Assembly: GCA_041655275.1 (NCBI GenBank)
Contig: JBBAFU010000013.1
Location: forward strand, 12,267-76,266
Origin: JAJYRX01 sp041655275
GTDB lineage: Bacteria > Pseudomonadota > Gammaproteobacteria > Burkholderiales > Burkholderiaceae_B
Length of the DNA stretch: 64,000 nucleotides
Direction: 5' to 3'
The position numbers and the translations under genes are program-made. The first letter of the stretch is position 1, and every line of letters begins with the position of its first letter. The notes under the pieces are model-generated. The model was given only the letters and a program-made list of their open reading frames with translations. It was not told where the DNA came from and did no database searches. Below, one piece after another: positions 25,800 to 34,430 of the stretch.

Positions 25800-28127
25800 T
25801 CAGTCCTCGCGCTCCCCGGCATGTGCGCGCACCGCCAGAGACTCGAGCTGACGCTGTCCGGCCCGGTACTGCACGGGCCATTCCACCCCCTGTGCGCCCA
25901 GGCGCGCCGACTCGCGCAATGTCCAGGCCGCGTCGGCCAGATGGGGGCGCGCCAGCGCACACAGATCGGCCCGGCCGGCGGCAATGATGGTATTCACCTG
26001 ATCGGCATCCGTGATTGCACCCACGGCAATCGAGGGTACCCCCGCCTGATTGCGCACGCGATCGGCCAGCGGCGTCTGATACAGACGCCCGTATTCGGGC
26101 TGCTGCGCCGGACTGACCTGGCCCGACGAGCAATCCACCATATCCGCACCGGCGGCATGGAAGCAGCGCGCCATCCGGACGGCATCTTCCGGCTGCGTGC
26201 CCCCTTCGACCCAGTCATGGGCCGAGATGCGCACTGACATCGGCAGGTGGGCAGGCCAGACGGCGCGCATGGCCGCAAAGACTTCAAGCGGGTAGCGCAG
26301 GCGGTTTTCAAGACTGCCGCCGTAGGCATCGCTGCGCCGGTTGGTGAGCGGCGACAGGAAGCTGGACAGCAGGTAGCCATGGGCGCAATGCAGCTCCAGC
26401 CAGTCGAAACCGGCGTTTGCCGCGCGCCGCGTGGCCGCGACGAAATCATCCCGGATCGCGTCCATCTGTGCACGTGTGAGGGCCCGGGGTGTCTGGGACA
26501 GGCCCTCGATATACGGTAGCGCAGAAGCCGACACCAGCGGCCAGGCGCCCTCTTCCAGCGGCAGATCCGCCGCCTCCCAGCCCGGTCGCGTCGCCCCCTT
26601 GCGGCCGGCATGGCCCAGCTGCATGCCCAGCGCAGCCGGACTGTGCGCATGCACGAAGTCGACAATACGCCGGAAGGCGGCGCCCTGCGCATCGTTCCAC
26701 AGGCCGGGACAGGCCGGCGTGATGCGCGCCTCGGGCGATATGGCCGTCATTTCCACCATGACCAGCCCCGCCCCGCCCATGGCACGGCTGCCCAGATGCA
26801 CCAGATGGAAGTCGCCCGGAACCCCGTCTCTTGCAGAGTACATGGCCATGGGCGAGACCACAATACGGTTGCGCAGACGGACGCTGCGCACCACCCAGGG
26901 CAGATGCATGGGCAAGGGTGCGGGCGCATCCGGCGACGGCGACAGCCCGGCCTGCATTGCCAGGCGGCGCTCGTGGGCGTCCAGCCAGGCGGCATCGCGC
27001 CGGCGCAGGCCCTCGTGCGAGATGCGCTGGGAGCGAGTCAGCAGGGAATAGGCAAACTGGCCGGGTTCGAGGCGCGCGTGCCAGGCCACGCTTTCGAACC
27101 ATTGCCTGGAGTTGCGTGCGGCATTGCGCAGGCGCAGCGCCTGCGTGCGCCGCGCATGCTCATACCCGCCAAGGGCCGCCGTCAGCGTCGTATCCGGCCG
27201 GCACAGGGCCGCCTGCAGGGCCATGGCGTCACCCATGGCCAGAGACGTGCCCGAACCAATGGAAAAATGCGCTGTGTGCGCGGCATCGCCCATCAGAACC
27301 ACCGGCACGCAACGTCCGTCGGGCATATCGGGATGGTGCACCCAATGCTCGCACTCCAGCGTGACAAAGCACTGCCACTGCCGTACATCCTGGGCGCCGG
27401 CAAGCAGGGGCTGATCCCCCAGCCATGGGCGAAACAGCGCCTGGCAGGTGTCGAGCACCTCCTGTTGACTCATGCGGTCCAGCCCGGCTGCACGCCAGGT
27501 GGCTTGCGGCGTCTCGACGATGAAAGTGGAAAGGCCCGGGGCAAAAGGGTAGGCGTGAGCCTGGAACCAGCCCGAAGGCGTTTCGACGAAGATAAAGGTA
27601 AACGCATCCAGGGTCTTGCGCGTGCCCAGCCACAGGTAGCGACAATCGCCGCGCTGGAACCGTGGGCCATAGGCTTGGGCATGGCGCTCGCGAACACTGC
27701 TGCCCGCACCATCGGCGGCAACGACCAGGTCGGCCTGCCATTGCTGTGCCGCCAGGGCGACGTCAGTCACCGCCGTGCCGTGCACAAGCTCCACACCCAG
27801 CTCACGGCAGCGGTCCTCCAGAATGCTGATCAGGCGACGGCGGCCAATGCCGCTGAAGCCATGGCCGGCCACCCGCTGATGACTGTCCCTGAAATGGATA
27901 TCGATCTCGTCCCAGTGACACAGGGCGGCATCGATGCGCGCTGCGGATTCCGGATCGGCACTGCGCAAGGCGGCGCGCGCTGCTTCCGAGAACACCAGCC
28001 CCCAACCCTTGCGCTGGTCCTGATGCTGGCGCTCCAGCACACGCACGGCGATGTCGGGCCGGGCGCGCCTGAGCAGCGCGGCAAAGTACAGGCCGGCCGG
28101 CCCTCCCCCGATGCACAGCACTCTCAT
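25800..28127 (-). CDS. two-domain 2-aminobenzoyl-CoA monooxygenase/reductase or salicylyl-CoA 5-hydroxylase
   Basis: A 775-residue fusion flavoenzyme. The N-terminal half is an FAD aromatic hydroxylase: CIGGGPAGLYFAALL at the start, then LVVAADGAGSSVRER and MGDAAHTAHFSIGSGTSLAM. From about residue 390 it is an Old-Yellow-Enzyme-type FMN/NAD(P)H reductase (RNRIVVSPMAMYSA, LHCAHGYLLSSFLSPLTN, DAYGGSLENRLRYP). This order is that of 2-aminobenzoyl-CoA monooxygenase/reductase, which hydroxylates and dearomatises the CoA-bound ring, and of the related salicylyl-CoA 5-hydroxylase. The ligase gene follows at 17 bp and a MarR gene is divergent. Confidence 0.9.
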   Translation of the reverse strand: MRVLCIGGGPAGLYFAALLRRARPDIAVRVLERQHQDQRKGWGLVFSEAARAALRSADPESAARIDAALCHWDEIDIHFRDSHQRVAGHGFSGIGRRRLISILEDRCRELGVELVHGTAVTDVALAAQQWQADLVVAADGAGSSVRERHAQAYGPRFQRGDCRYLWLGTRKTLDAFTFIFVETPSGWFQAHAYPFAPGLSTFIVETPQATWRAAGLDRMSQQEVLDTCQALFRPWLGDQPLLAGAQDVRQWQCFVTLECEHWVHHPDMPDGRCVPVVLMGDAAHTAHFSIGSGTSLAMGDAMALQAALCRPDTTLTAALGGYEHARRTQALRLRNAARNSRQWFESVAWHARLEPGQFAYSLLTRSQRISHEGLRRRDAAWLDAHERRLAMQAGLSPSPDAPAPLPMHLPWVVRSVRLRNRIVVSPMAMYSARDGVPGDFHLVHLGSRAMGGAGLVMVEMTAISPEARITPACPGLWNDAQGAAFRRIVDFVHAHSPAALGMQLGHAGRKGATRPGWEAADLPLEEGAWPLVSASALPYIEGLSQTPRALTRAQMDAIRDDFVAATRRAANAGFDWLELHCAHGYLLSSFLSPLTNRRSDAYGGSLENRLRYPLEVFAAMRAVWPAHLPMSVRISAHDWVEGGTQPEDAVRMARCFHAAGADMVDCSSGQVSPAQQPEYGRLYQTPLADRVRNQAGVPSIAVGAITDADQVNTIIAAGRADLCALARPHLADAAWTLRESARLGAQGVEWPVQYRAGQRQLESLAVRAHAGERED

Positions 28128-28161
28128 GACGCAAACCCCGCTGCGCATGCGCCCGCCGGCA

Positions 28162-28179
28162 GAATCGCTTGATTCTCAA
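28162..28179. promoter_or_regulatory. overlapping palindromes, candidate MarR operator
   Basis: GAATC-GCTT-GATTC (28162-28175) overlaps TTGA-TTC-TCAA (28169-28179). Both lie in the AT-rich 213-bp region between the oxygenase start (28127) and the marR start (28341), close to the oxygenase 5' end. A weak forward promoter (TTGACT at 28190, TACGCT at 28213, 17-bp spacer) is next to them. The position fits an operator for the adjacent MarR protein; binding is inferred only. Confidence 0.4.
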
Positions 28180-28340
28180 ATATTTCGCATTGACTTGATC
28201 TAGCTAAAGGAATACGCTCTGATCGCCGACTATGATGTTCTTCAAGATTAAAATTATTATTGGGTTCCGAGCGGTTACGGCCTGCGCATTGAACCGTGCA
28301 TCGGGCCGGACATCGACCCGCGTACTGACTAGGACATCGC

Positions 28341-28859
28341 ATGAACGGCATCATCGACTCTGACGTGGTATCAAAGGATTTTCCCGATCTGGAAAGCCGC
28401 ACTGTACCCGACGATCATCAGGATCTGCGCCTGTGGCTGCGCATGCTGAGCTGTTGCAACCTGATAGAAGGCGAAGTACGCAGTCGGCTGCGTTCCAGTT
28501 TCGGTACCACCCTGCCACGATTCGACATGATGGCACAGTTGCAGCGCGTCCCGCAAGGCATGAAGATGAGCGAGCTTTCGCGCCGCATGATGGTCACCAA
28601 CGGCAACATCACGGGCATCACCGATCAGCTCGAAAAGGAAGGCCTGGTCGAGCGCGTCAAGGTTGCCACCGATCGCCGCAGCTCTCTCATCCGCCTCACG
28701 CCCAGCGGCCGCAGAACTTTCGCTAAAATGGCGCAGGCGCATGAACGGTGGATACGCAGCATGTTTTCGGGGCTGCCCGAATCAGACCGCGTTGAGCTGT
28801 TCAACACGCTGGGTGAACTCAAGGTCTCGATCCGCCCGCAGCTCGGTATCCGACATTAG
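28341..28859 (+). CDS. MarR family transcriptional regulator
   Basis: A 172-residue winged-helix regulator. The core is RFDMMAQLQRVPQGMKMSEL, then SRRMMVTNGNITGITDQLEK (recognition helix) and the wing VERVKVATDRRSSLIRLTPSG. MarR proteins often sense aromatic acids or their CoA thioesters and repress degradation genes. Divergent orientation from the oxygenase-ligase pair suggests it controls them, probably with 2-aminobenzoyl-CoA, salicylyl-CoA or the free acid as inducer. argJ follows about 70 bp later and is not functionally related. Confidence 0.9.
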   Translation: MNGIIDSDVVSKDFPDLESRTVPDDHQDLRLWLRMLSCCNLIEGEVRSRLRSSFGTTLPRFDMMAQLQRVPQGMKMSELSRRMMVTNGNITGITDQLEKEGLVERVKVATDRRSSLIRLTPSGRRTFAKMAQAHERWIRSMFSGLPESDRVELFNTLGELKVSIRPQLGIRH

Positions 28860-28928
28860 ATACGGTCGGCCAGGCCTGCAGGCGTGCATGACCACCAAGC
28901 CAACATGCCTACAGGACTTCGCATCACC

Positions 28929-30155
28929 ATGGCCGTCAAGCTGCACATCCCTTCAGAATCCGACATCCATGCCGTTGCCGGCGTGGAGCTCGGCATTGCC
29001 GCCGCAGGCATTCGCAAGGCGGATCACAACGACCTCACCGTCTTTCGCCTGGGGGGCCACAGCCGGGTCGCCGGCGTGTTCACCCGCAACCGCTTCCTGG
29101 CGGCGCCGGTACAGGTCTGCCAGGAGCACCTGTCCAAAGGCCACGACATCCGCGCCCTGGTGGTGAACACCGGCAATGCCAACGCCGGCACGGGCGCCCA
29201 GGGCCTTCAGCATGCACGACGCACCTGTGACGCCCTGGCCGACGCGCTGGGCATCCGCAGCGAACAGGTACTGCCGTTCTCGACCGGCGTCATCATGGAA
29301 GCCCTGCCTGTGGACCGGCTCATCGCCGCCCTGCCACACGCGGTTGACGGGCTGGACGGCGCCAACTGGTTTCATGCGGCGCACAGCATCATGACGACCG
29401 ACACCCTGCCCAAGATCCACTCGCAGCGCATCATGCTGGGCGAGGAAACCGTCACCATCACGGGGATCAGCAAGGGCTCGGGCATGATCCGGCCCGACAT
29501 GGCCACCACCCTGGCCTTCCTGGCCTGCGATGTCGGCCTGTCGGCACACCTGTTGCGCGATACCGTGCGCCGGCTGGCGGATGTATCCTTCAACCGCATC
29601 ACCGTGGATGGCGACACCTCCACGAATGACGCCTTCATGCTCATCGCCAGCGGCGAAAGCAGCGTCTACATCGAATCTGACGCCGACCCGCGATACGGGC
29701 CGCTGTTCGACGCCCTGTCGGTCACGGCGCTTGATCTGGCGCAGAAAGTCGTGCGCGATGGCGAGGGTGCCACCAAGTTCATCACCATCACAGTCAGCGA
29801 CGCAGGCAGCAGCGAAGAGGCACTTGCCGTCGCCTATGCCATCGCCCAGTCACCGCTGGTGAAGACCGCATTCTTCGCCTCGGACCCCAATCTGGGGCGC
29901 ATCCTGGCAGCCGTGGGCTATGCGGGCATCAATGATCTCGACGTCTCCACGGTACGCCTGTGGCTGGACGATGTGCTGGTGGCAAGCCAGGGCGGACGCC
30001 ACCCCGGCTATCGCGAAGCCGACGGCCAGCGTGTGATGGGGCAGGAAGAAATCCTCGTACGGGTCGCGCTGGGCCGCGGCAACGCAAGCGAAACGATCTA
30101 CACCTGCGACCTGTCCCACGACTACGTCAGCATCAACGCAGACTATCGCAGTTAG
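28929..30155 (+). CDS. argJ: bifunctional glutamate N-acetyltransferase/amino-acid acetyltransferase ArgJ
   Basis: Transfers acetyl between ornithine and glutamate in the cyclic arginine pathway. The 408-residue precursor cleaves itself between Ala and Thr in RPDMATTLAF, giving alpha and beta chains; the new N-terminal Thr is the nucleophile. Other motifs are VFTRNRFLAAPV, VNTGNANAGTG, FSTGVIMEALP and DPNLGRILAAVGYAG. The start at 28929 (MAVKLHIPSESD) matches the family; an upstream ATG at 28884 would add 15 residues. The last 23 bp overlap the convergent M20 peptidase gene. Confidence 0.95.
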   Translation: MAVKLHIPSESDIHAVAGVELGIAAAGIRKADHNDLTVFRLGGHSRVAGVFTRNRFLAAPVQVCQEHLSKGHDIRALVVNTGNANAGTGAQGLQHARRTCDALADALGIRSEQVLPFSTGVIMEALPVDRLIAALPHAVDGLDGANWFHAAHSIMTTDTLPKIHSQRIMLGEETVTITGISKGSGMIRPDMATTLAFLACDVGLSAHLLRDTVRRLADVSFNRITVDGDTSTNDAFMLIASGESSVYIESDADPRYGPLFDALSVTALDLAQKVVRDGEGATKFITITVSDAGSSEEALAVAYAIAQSPLVKTAFFASDPNLGRILAAVGYAGINDLDVSTVRLWLDDVLVASQGGRHPGYREADGQRVMGQEEILVRVALGRGNASETIYTCDLSHDYVSINADYRS

Positions 30156-31311
30156 CCCCGGCCAGTGTCCGGATGGCGGCAAACAGGGTCCGGGCGCGCG
30201 GTACCATCGTGTCCAGCTCCGTGACTTCGTCCAGCGTATGGTAGTGGGCCCCCACGGGACCGGTGGCGCAGACTGTGGGACGCCCCATGCTGGCGGTAAA
30301 GCCTGAATCCGCGCAGCCGCCGCTGTATTGCGCGGTGATATCCAGCCCGAACTGCCGGCCGCAATTGCGGTAATGCTCGAACAGGGCCATGGACGCCGGC
30401 GTGGGCACCATGGGCCGGAACTCCGCAATCAGCTTCAGCTCGGCGCGCGTACCCGGCACGTGCACGGTATCGGCAATTTCCTGGATGCGCGCCACAGCCT
30501 GATCGCGCAGCGCCGGTGTGGGTACGCGCAGGTCTATGGTGCACTCGGCATCGGGTGCCACCGTATTGGCTGCCGTGCCACCCCGGATCAATCCCACGCT
30601 GAGCGTCAGGCCGGCCTCCAGATCCGTGAGCGCGCTCAGGGCAACCACCTTGTGCGCCAGATCGTGGATGGCGCTCGCGCCATCCTGGAAGTTCCCGCCC
30701 GAATGCGCAGCCTTGCCGGTCACGCGCAATTCAAAGGACAGGCCGCCCTTGCGATGGGTGACGGCTCCGCCGCCGGGTCGCCCGGCCTCGGCATTGAAAA
30801 CCGCCGTTGCATCCTGAGCGAGTGCTTCGATGGTCGCGCGCGAATCCAGCGAGCCAATCTCCTCGTCGCAGGTGAACAGGGCAACGACGTCATGCGCCAG
30901 ACCACCGGCCTGCTGCGCCGCCGCCAGAACATAGGCGTTCATCACAACACCCGACTTCATATCGGCCACACCCGGGCCGTGGGCGGTCGCACCGCGCACC
31001 GTAAACGGCCGCCGTGCCGCTTCTCCGGCGGGAAACACCGTATCGCAATGCCCCATCAGCAGGACGCTGCCGGCACCGGCATCACGCCCGGCCACGCGGG
31101 CACTCAGGGCTGCAGGCCGTCCCTCGTGCTCATGCCACTGCACTGCAATGCCCTGGTCGCGAAAGAAAGCTTCCAGTTGCCGGAAGACCGCCACCACACC
31201 ATCGCGATCGTAGGAGTTGGAATCGATATTCACCAGGGTTTCCAGCAGCGCGATCATGGGTGCGCGCTGCCCGGCCAGCCAGTCGGCGGAATGCGCTGCC
31301 TGCTCAGTCAT
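30133..31311 (-). CDS. M20 family metallopeptidase (carboxypeptidase G2-like)
   Basis: A 392-residue zinc peptidase or aminoacylase. Metal and catalytic residues are in LMGHCDTVFPAGE, HGPGVADMKSGVV, FTCDEEIGSLDSRATIE and NAEAGRPGG, with a late AHYHTLDE. A dimerisation domain with GKAAHSGGNFQDG lies in the middle. The closest named type is glutamate carboxypeptidase, which releases C-terminal Glu, for example from folates. No signal peptide is visible, so it should be cytoplasmic. The start at 31311 is supported by TGGAGA upstream. Confidence 0.88.
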   Translation of the reverse strand: MTEQAAHSADWLAGQRAPMIALLETLVNIDSNSYDRDGVVAVFRQLEAFFRDQGIAVQWHEHEGRPAALSARVAGRDAGAGSVLLMGHCDTVFPAGEAARRPFTVRGATAHGPGVADMKSGVVMNAYVLAAAQQAGGLAHDVVALFTCDEEIGSLDSRATIEALAQDATAVFNAEAGRPGGGAVTHRKGGLSFELRVTGKAAHSGGNFQDGASAIHDLAHKVVALSALTDLEAGLTLSVGLIRGGTAANTVAPDAECTIDLRVPTPALRDQAVARIQEIADTVHVPGTRAELKLIAEFRPMVPTPASMALFEHYRNCGRQFGLDITAQYSGGCADSGFTASMGRPTVCATGPVGAHYHTLDEVTELDTMVPRARTLFAAIRTLAGANCDSLR

Positions 31312-31363
31312 CTTGATTCTCCAGAATACGGGTTCGGCATACGATAACGGATGCACACACCAA

Positions 31364-31393
31364 TTGACAATACAAGGCTTTACGCACTAAACT
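31364..31393 (+). promoter_or_regulatory. candidate sigma-70 promoter of rplU-rpmA-obgE
   Basis: A perfect -35 TTGACA (31364-31369), an 18-bp spacer and a -10 TAAACT (31388-31393). It is followed by a roughly 60-base AT-rich leader before rplU at 31463. It is the best consensus promoter I found in the window, as expected for ribosomal protein genes. Confidence 0.6.
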
Positions 31394-31462
31394 AAATAGC
31401 TTTGCATTGTCTTTGAAACGCTGCTTTAACAAGCACAATTTTGTAAAACGGGAAACTTCCAC

Positions 31463-31774
31463 ATGTACGCGGTCATAAAAACCGGGGGCAAGCAGTATCG
31501 TGTTGCCGCCGGCCAAAAACTCAAGATAGAACAGATACCGGCTGACATTGGGCAGGAAATCACGCTTGACCAGGTGTTGTCGGTCGGCGAGGGCGAAGGC
31601 GTGCGTATCGGCACCCCCCTCGTTGACGGTGCCTCGGTCACGGCAACGGTTCTTGCACAAGGCCGACACGACAAGATCAAGGTATTCAAGATGCGCCGTC
31701 GCAAGGGGTATCGTCGTACCCAGGGGCATCGCCAGAACTATACCGAAATCCGCATCGACGCCGTCACTGCCTGA
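31463..31774 (+). CDS. rplU: 50S ribosomal protein L21
   Basis: A 103-residue ribosomal protein of the large subunit. It begins MYAVIKTGGKQYRV, the canonical L21 start, and ends with KGYRRTQGHRQNYTEIRID. GGGAAAC lies upstream of the ATG. It is the first gene of the conserved rplU-rpmA-obgE order. Confidence 0.98.
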   Translation: MYAVIKTGGKQYRVAAGQKLKIEQIPADIGQEITLDQVLSVGEGEGVRIGTPLVDGASVTATVLAQGRHDKIKVFKMRRRKGYRRTQGHRQNYTEIRIDAVTA

Positions 31775-31807
31775 CGGCAGGGTTCGGTTTTTGAACAGGA
31801 GCTCATC

Positions 31808-32068
31808 ATGGCACAGAAAAAAGGCGGCGGCTCTACGCGCAACGGTCGCGATTCCCAGTCAAAGCGTCTGGGCGTGAAGGCTTTCGGGGGTCAGCTGATT
31901 CCTGCAGGCGCCATCATCGTACGTCAGCGTGGCACGCGCTTCCATCCGGGAGCCAACGTCGGCATGGGCAGGGATCACACCCTGTACTCGCTGGTCAATG
32001 GCCAGGTCAAGTTCGGCACCAGAGGGCCGCTGAACAAGCCCACGGTTTCCGTCGTCGCTGCCGAATAA
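31808..32068 (+). CDS. rpmA: 50S ribosomal protein L27
   Basis: An 86-residue ribosomal protein whose N-terminal tail reaches the peptidyl-transferase centre. It begins MAQKKGGGSTRNGRDSQSKR and keeps AFGGQLIPAGAIIVRQRG. There is no cleavable N-terminal extension of the Firmicutes kind. CAGGAG lies a few bases before the ATG. It is followed by an intrinsic terminator. Confidence 0.98.
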   Translation: MAQKKGGGSTRNGRDSQSKRLGVKAFGGQLIPAGAIIVRQRGTRFHPGANVGMGRDHTLYSLVNGQVKFGTRGPLNKPTVSVVAAE

Positions 32069-32091
32069 GCCGGCAGGCGAGCGATTGCCGC

Positions 32092-32124
32092 AAAAGCCCT
32101 GTCGCCTGGCGGCAGGGCTTTTTT
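32092..32124 (+). terminator. intrinsic terminator after rpmA
   Basis: AAAAGCCCTG (32092-32101), an 11-base loop, then CAGGGCTTTT (32113-32122) running into a T6 tract. It is a textbook Rho-independent terminator and the only convincing one I see in the window. It separates rplU-rpmA from obgE, so obgE either depends on read-through or has its own promoter. Confidence 0.88.
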
Positions 32125-32153
32125 GACCGGGATACCGGCAGACGCGGGAACAG

Positions 32154-32181
32154 CCACAAGTCATAGGCCACAAGTCACAGG
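32154..32181 (+). repeat. two 14-bp tandem repeats directly before obgE
   Basis: CCACAAGTCATAGG is followed immediately by CCACAAGTCACAGG, differing at one base, and then by a third partial CCATAG. The array ends seven bases before the obgE start codon and occupies the place where a ribosome binding site would be. Confidence 0.75.
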
Positions 32182-32193
32182 CCATAGCGCAAC

Positions 32194-33273
32194 ATGAAAT
32201 TCGTAGACGAAGCCATCATCAGCGTCGCCGCCGGCAAGGGGGGCGACGGGGTGGCGAGCTTTCGCCGCGAAAAGTTCATTCCCAAGGGTGGACCCGACGG
32301 CGGCGATGGCGGTCGTGGTGCCAGCATCATCCTGCAGGCCGACCGCAACATCAACACGCTCATTGAATACCGCTATGCCCGGCTGCACCGGGGCAAGGCC
32401 GGTGAAAACGGGCGTGGCCGGCAACAGACCGGCGCAGGGGCATCCGACATCATCCTGCGCGTGCCCGTAGGGACCACGGCAACCGATATGGACACCGGCG
32501 TCCAGCTATGCGATCTGGATGTCGACGGCGCGCAATTCGTCGTGGCACGCGGCGGCCGCGGCGGCCTGGGCAATCTGCGCTTCAAGTCCAGCACCAATCG
32601 CGCGCCGCGCCAGTTCACGCCCGGCGAACCCGGCGAACAGCGGCGTCTGCGCCTGGAGTTGAAACTGCTGGCCGATGTCGGCCTGCTGGGCCTGCCCAAT
32701 GCAGGCAAGTCCACTTTCATCAGCCGGATCTCCAACGCCCGGCCAAAGATTGCCGACTATCCCTTCACCACGCTGCACCCGCAACTGGGTGTGGTGCGCA
32801 CATCCCACTCGAAAAGCTTTGTCGTTGCCGATATCCCCGGACTCATCCATGGTGCCGCGCAAGGGGCGGGACTGGGCCACCAGTTCCTGCGTCATCTGGC
32901 GCGCACCCGTTTGCTGCTGCACATTGTCGACCTGTCCTCACCCGACCCGGATGTGGATCCCGTGCCCCGGGCAGCCGAGGATGCGCAGGCGCTCACAGAA
33001 GAGTTGCGCCAGTATGACCCCGCGCTCTACGCGCGCCCGCGCTGGCTGGTCATCAACAAGATCGACCAGCTGGAAGACCCTGCAACGGCACAGGAACGTC
33101 TGTGCGCAAGCCTGCAATGGACGGGGCCGGCCTTCGCTATTTCAGCGCTCACCGGTGACGGCGTTCCTGTGCTGGTTCACGCCATACAGGCGTGGCTGGA
33201 CGAGCAGACCCGGGACGAACACGCCGGGGACGAACAGACCCCGGCGGCAGACCCCCCGGAGGCGGCGGTATGA
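32194..33273 (+). CDS. obgE: Obg family GTPase ObgE/CgtA
   Basis: Ribosome-assembly and stress GTPase, 359 residues. The glycine-rich Obg domain (MKFVDEAIISVAAGKGGDG, PKGGPDGGDGGRG) is followed by a G domain with P-loop GLPNAGKST, switch DYPFTTL, DIPGLIHGA and NKID. The C-terminal tail is short and acidic (DEQTRDEHAGDEQTP). The start is fixed by the family N-terminus although no Shine-Dalgarno sequence precedes it; a tandem repeat is there instead. It overlaps proB by 4 bp. Confidence 0.96.
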   Translation: MKFVDEAIISVAAGKGGDGVASFRREKFIPKGGPDGGDGGRGASIILQADRNINTLIEYRYARLHRGKAGENGRGRQQTGAGASDIILRVPVGTTATDMDTGVQLCDLDVDGAQFVVARGGRGGLGNLRFKSSTNRAPRQFTPGEPGEQRRLRLELKLLADVGLLGLPNAGKSTFISRISNARPKIADYPFTTLHPQLGVVRTSHSKSFVVADIPGLIHGAAQGAGLGHQFLRHLARTRLLLHIVDLSSPDPDVDPVPRAAEDAQALTEELRQYDPALYARPRWLVINKIDQLEDPATAQERLCASLQWTGPAFAISALTGDGVPVLVHAIQAWLDEQTRDEHAGDEQTPAADPPEAAV

Positions 33274-34430
33274 ATGAGGCACACCTGCAACCCGATCCCG
33301 CCCTTATCCCCGGTGCCCGCCGTCTGGTCGTCAAGATCGGATCCTCGCTGATCACCAACGACGGGCGCGGGCTCGACGAAGAAGCCATTGCGCACTGGAG
33401 CAGCCAGATCGCACAGCTTCATGCACAGGGTCGCGAAATGGTGCTGGTGTCCAGTGGCGCCATTGCCGAAGGCATGGTGCGCCTGGGCTGGCCGCGCCGC
33501 CCCGGGACCATGCATGAACTGCAGGCCGCCGCCGCCGTGGGCCAGATGGGGCTCATCCGCGGCTACGAGGTGGCCTTTGGACGCGCGGGCGTGCGCACCG
33601 CCCAGATCCTGCTCACACACGAGGATCTGGCCGATCGTCACCGCTATCTGAACGCACGCAGCACCCTGTACACCCTGCTCGGCCTGGGCGTCGTGCCCAT
33701 CGTCAACGAGAATGACACCGTCGTGACCGACGAGATCCGCCTGGGCGACAACGACACACTGGGCGCCCTGGTGACCAATCTGATCGAGGCCGACGCACTC
33801 ATCATACTGACCGACCAGGCCGGCCTGTACAGCGAGGATCCGCGCAAGAATCCGCAGGCCCGCTTCATCAATGCCGCCCTGGCCGGTGATCCGGCGCTGG
33901 AGGCCATGGCCGGCGGCAGCGGCACGGGCATAGGCACGGGCGGCATGCTCACCAAGATACTGGCGGCACGGCGCGCCGCCAACAGCGGCGGTCATACGGT
34001 CATTGTCTCGGGGCGCGAACCCGACGTTCTGCTGCGCCTGGCAGCGGGCGAAACGCCGGGCACCCAGCTGCGCGCGCGCATGCCGGTACGCTCGGCACGC
34101 CAGCGCTGGCTGGTGAACCACCTGCGCGTGCGCGGCCGGCTGACCCTGGACACCGGTGCGGTACGCGCACTGACACAGGGGCACAAAAGCCTGCTGCCGA
34201 TTGGTGTGATTGATGTGGAAGGCGATTTCGGACGCGGCGATGTGGTTGCCTGCGTCGATGAACACGGTGTGGAATGCGGTCGCGGCCTGGTGAACTACTC
34301 GGCCGATGACGCACGCCGCATCATGGGCCAGCCGAGCACGCGCATCGCTGCACTGCTGGGCAGCGTACCCGCCACCGAACTCATTCACCGGGACAACATG
34401 GTGGTGCAAGCGGCACCCCTGCCTGACTGA
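33270..34430 (+). CDS. proB: glutamate 5-kinase ProB
   Basis: Phosphorylates glutamate at the gamma carboxyl, the first step of proline synthesis. The 386-residue protein has an amino-acid kinase domain (VVKIGSSLITNDGRG, VSSGAIAEGMVRLG, VPIVNENDTV, GDNDTLGALV). A C-terminal PUA domain begins around GRLTLDTGAVRALT. CGGAGG precedes the ATG, which overlaps the obgE stop. The final 46 bp are antisense to the end of the pseudo-receiver regulator gene. Confidence 0.95.
   Translation: MNEAHLQPDPALIPGARRLVVKIGSSLITNDGRGLDEEAIAHWSSQIAQLHAQGREMVLVSSGAIAEGMVRLGWPRRPGTMHELQAAAAVGQMGLIRGYEVAFGRAGVRTAQILLTHEDLADRHRYLNARSTLYTLLGLGVVPIVNENDTVVTDEIRLGDNDTLGALVTNLIEADALIILTDQAGLYSEDPRKNPQARFINAALAGDPALEAMAGGSGTGIGTGGMLTKILAARRAANSGGHTVIVSGREPDVLLRLAAGETPGTQLRARMPVRSARQRWLVNHLRVRGRLTLDTGAVRALTQGHKSLLPIGVIDVEGDFGRGDVVACVDEHGVECGRGLVNYSADDARRIMGQPSTRIAALLGSVPATELIHRDNMVVQAAPLPD

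Noticed and set aside
24256..28172. Long forward frames opposite the ligase and oxygenase genes
   Set aside because: They are antisense to strong catabolic genes, with composition unlike a protein and no ribosome binding site.
31395..31462. Autoregulatory L21 leader RNA
   Set aside because: The leader is short and AT-rich and I could not draw a stable, recognisable structure.
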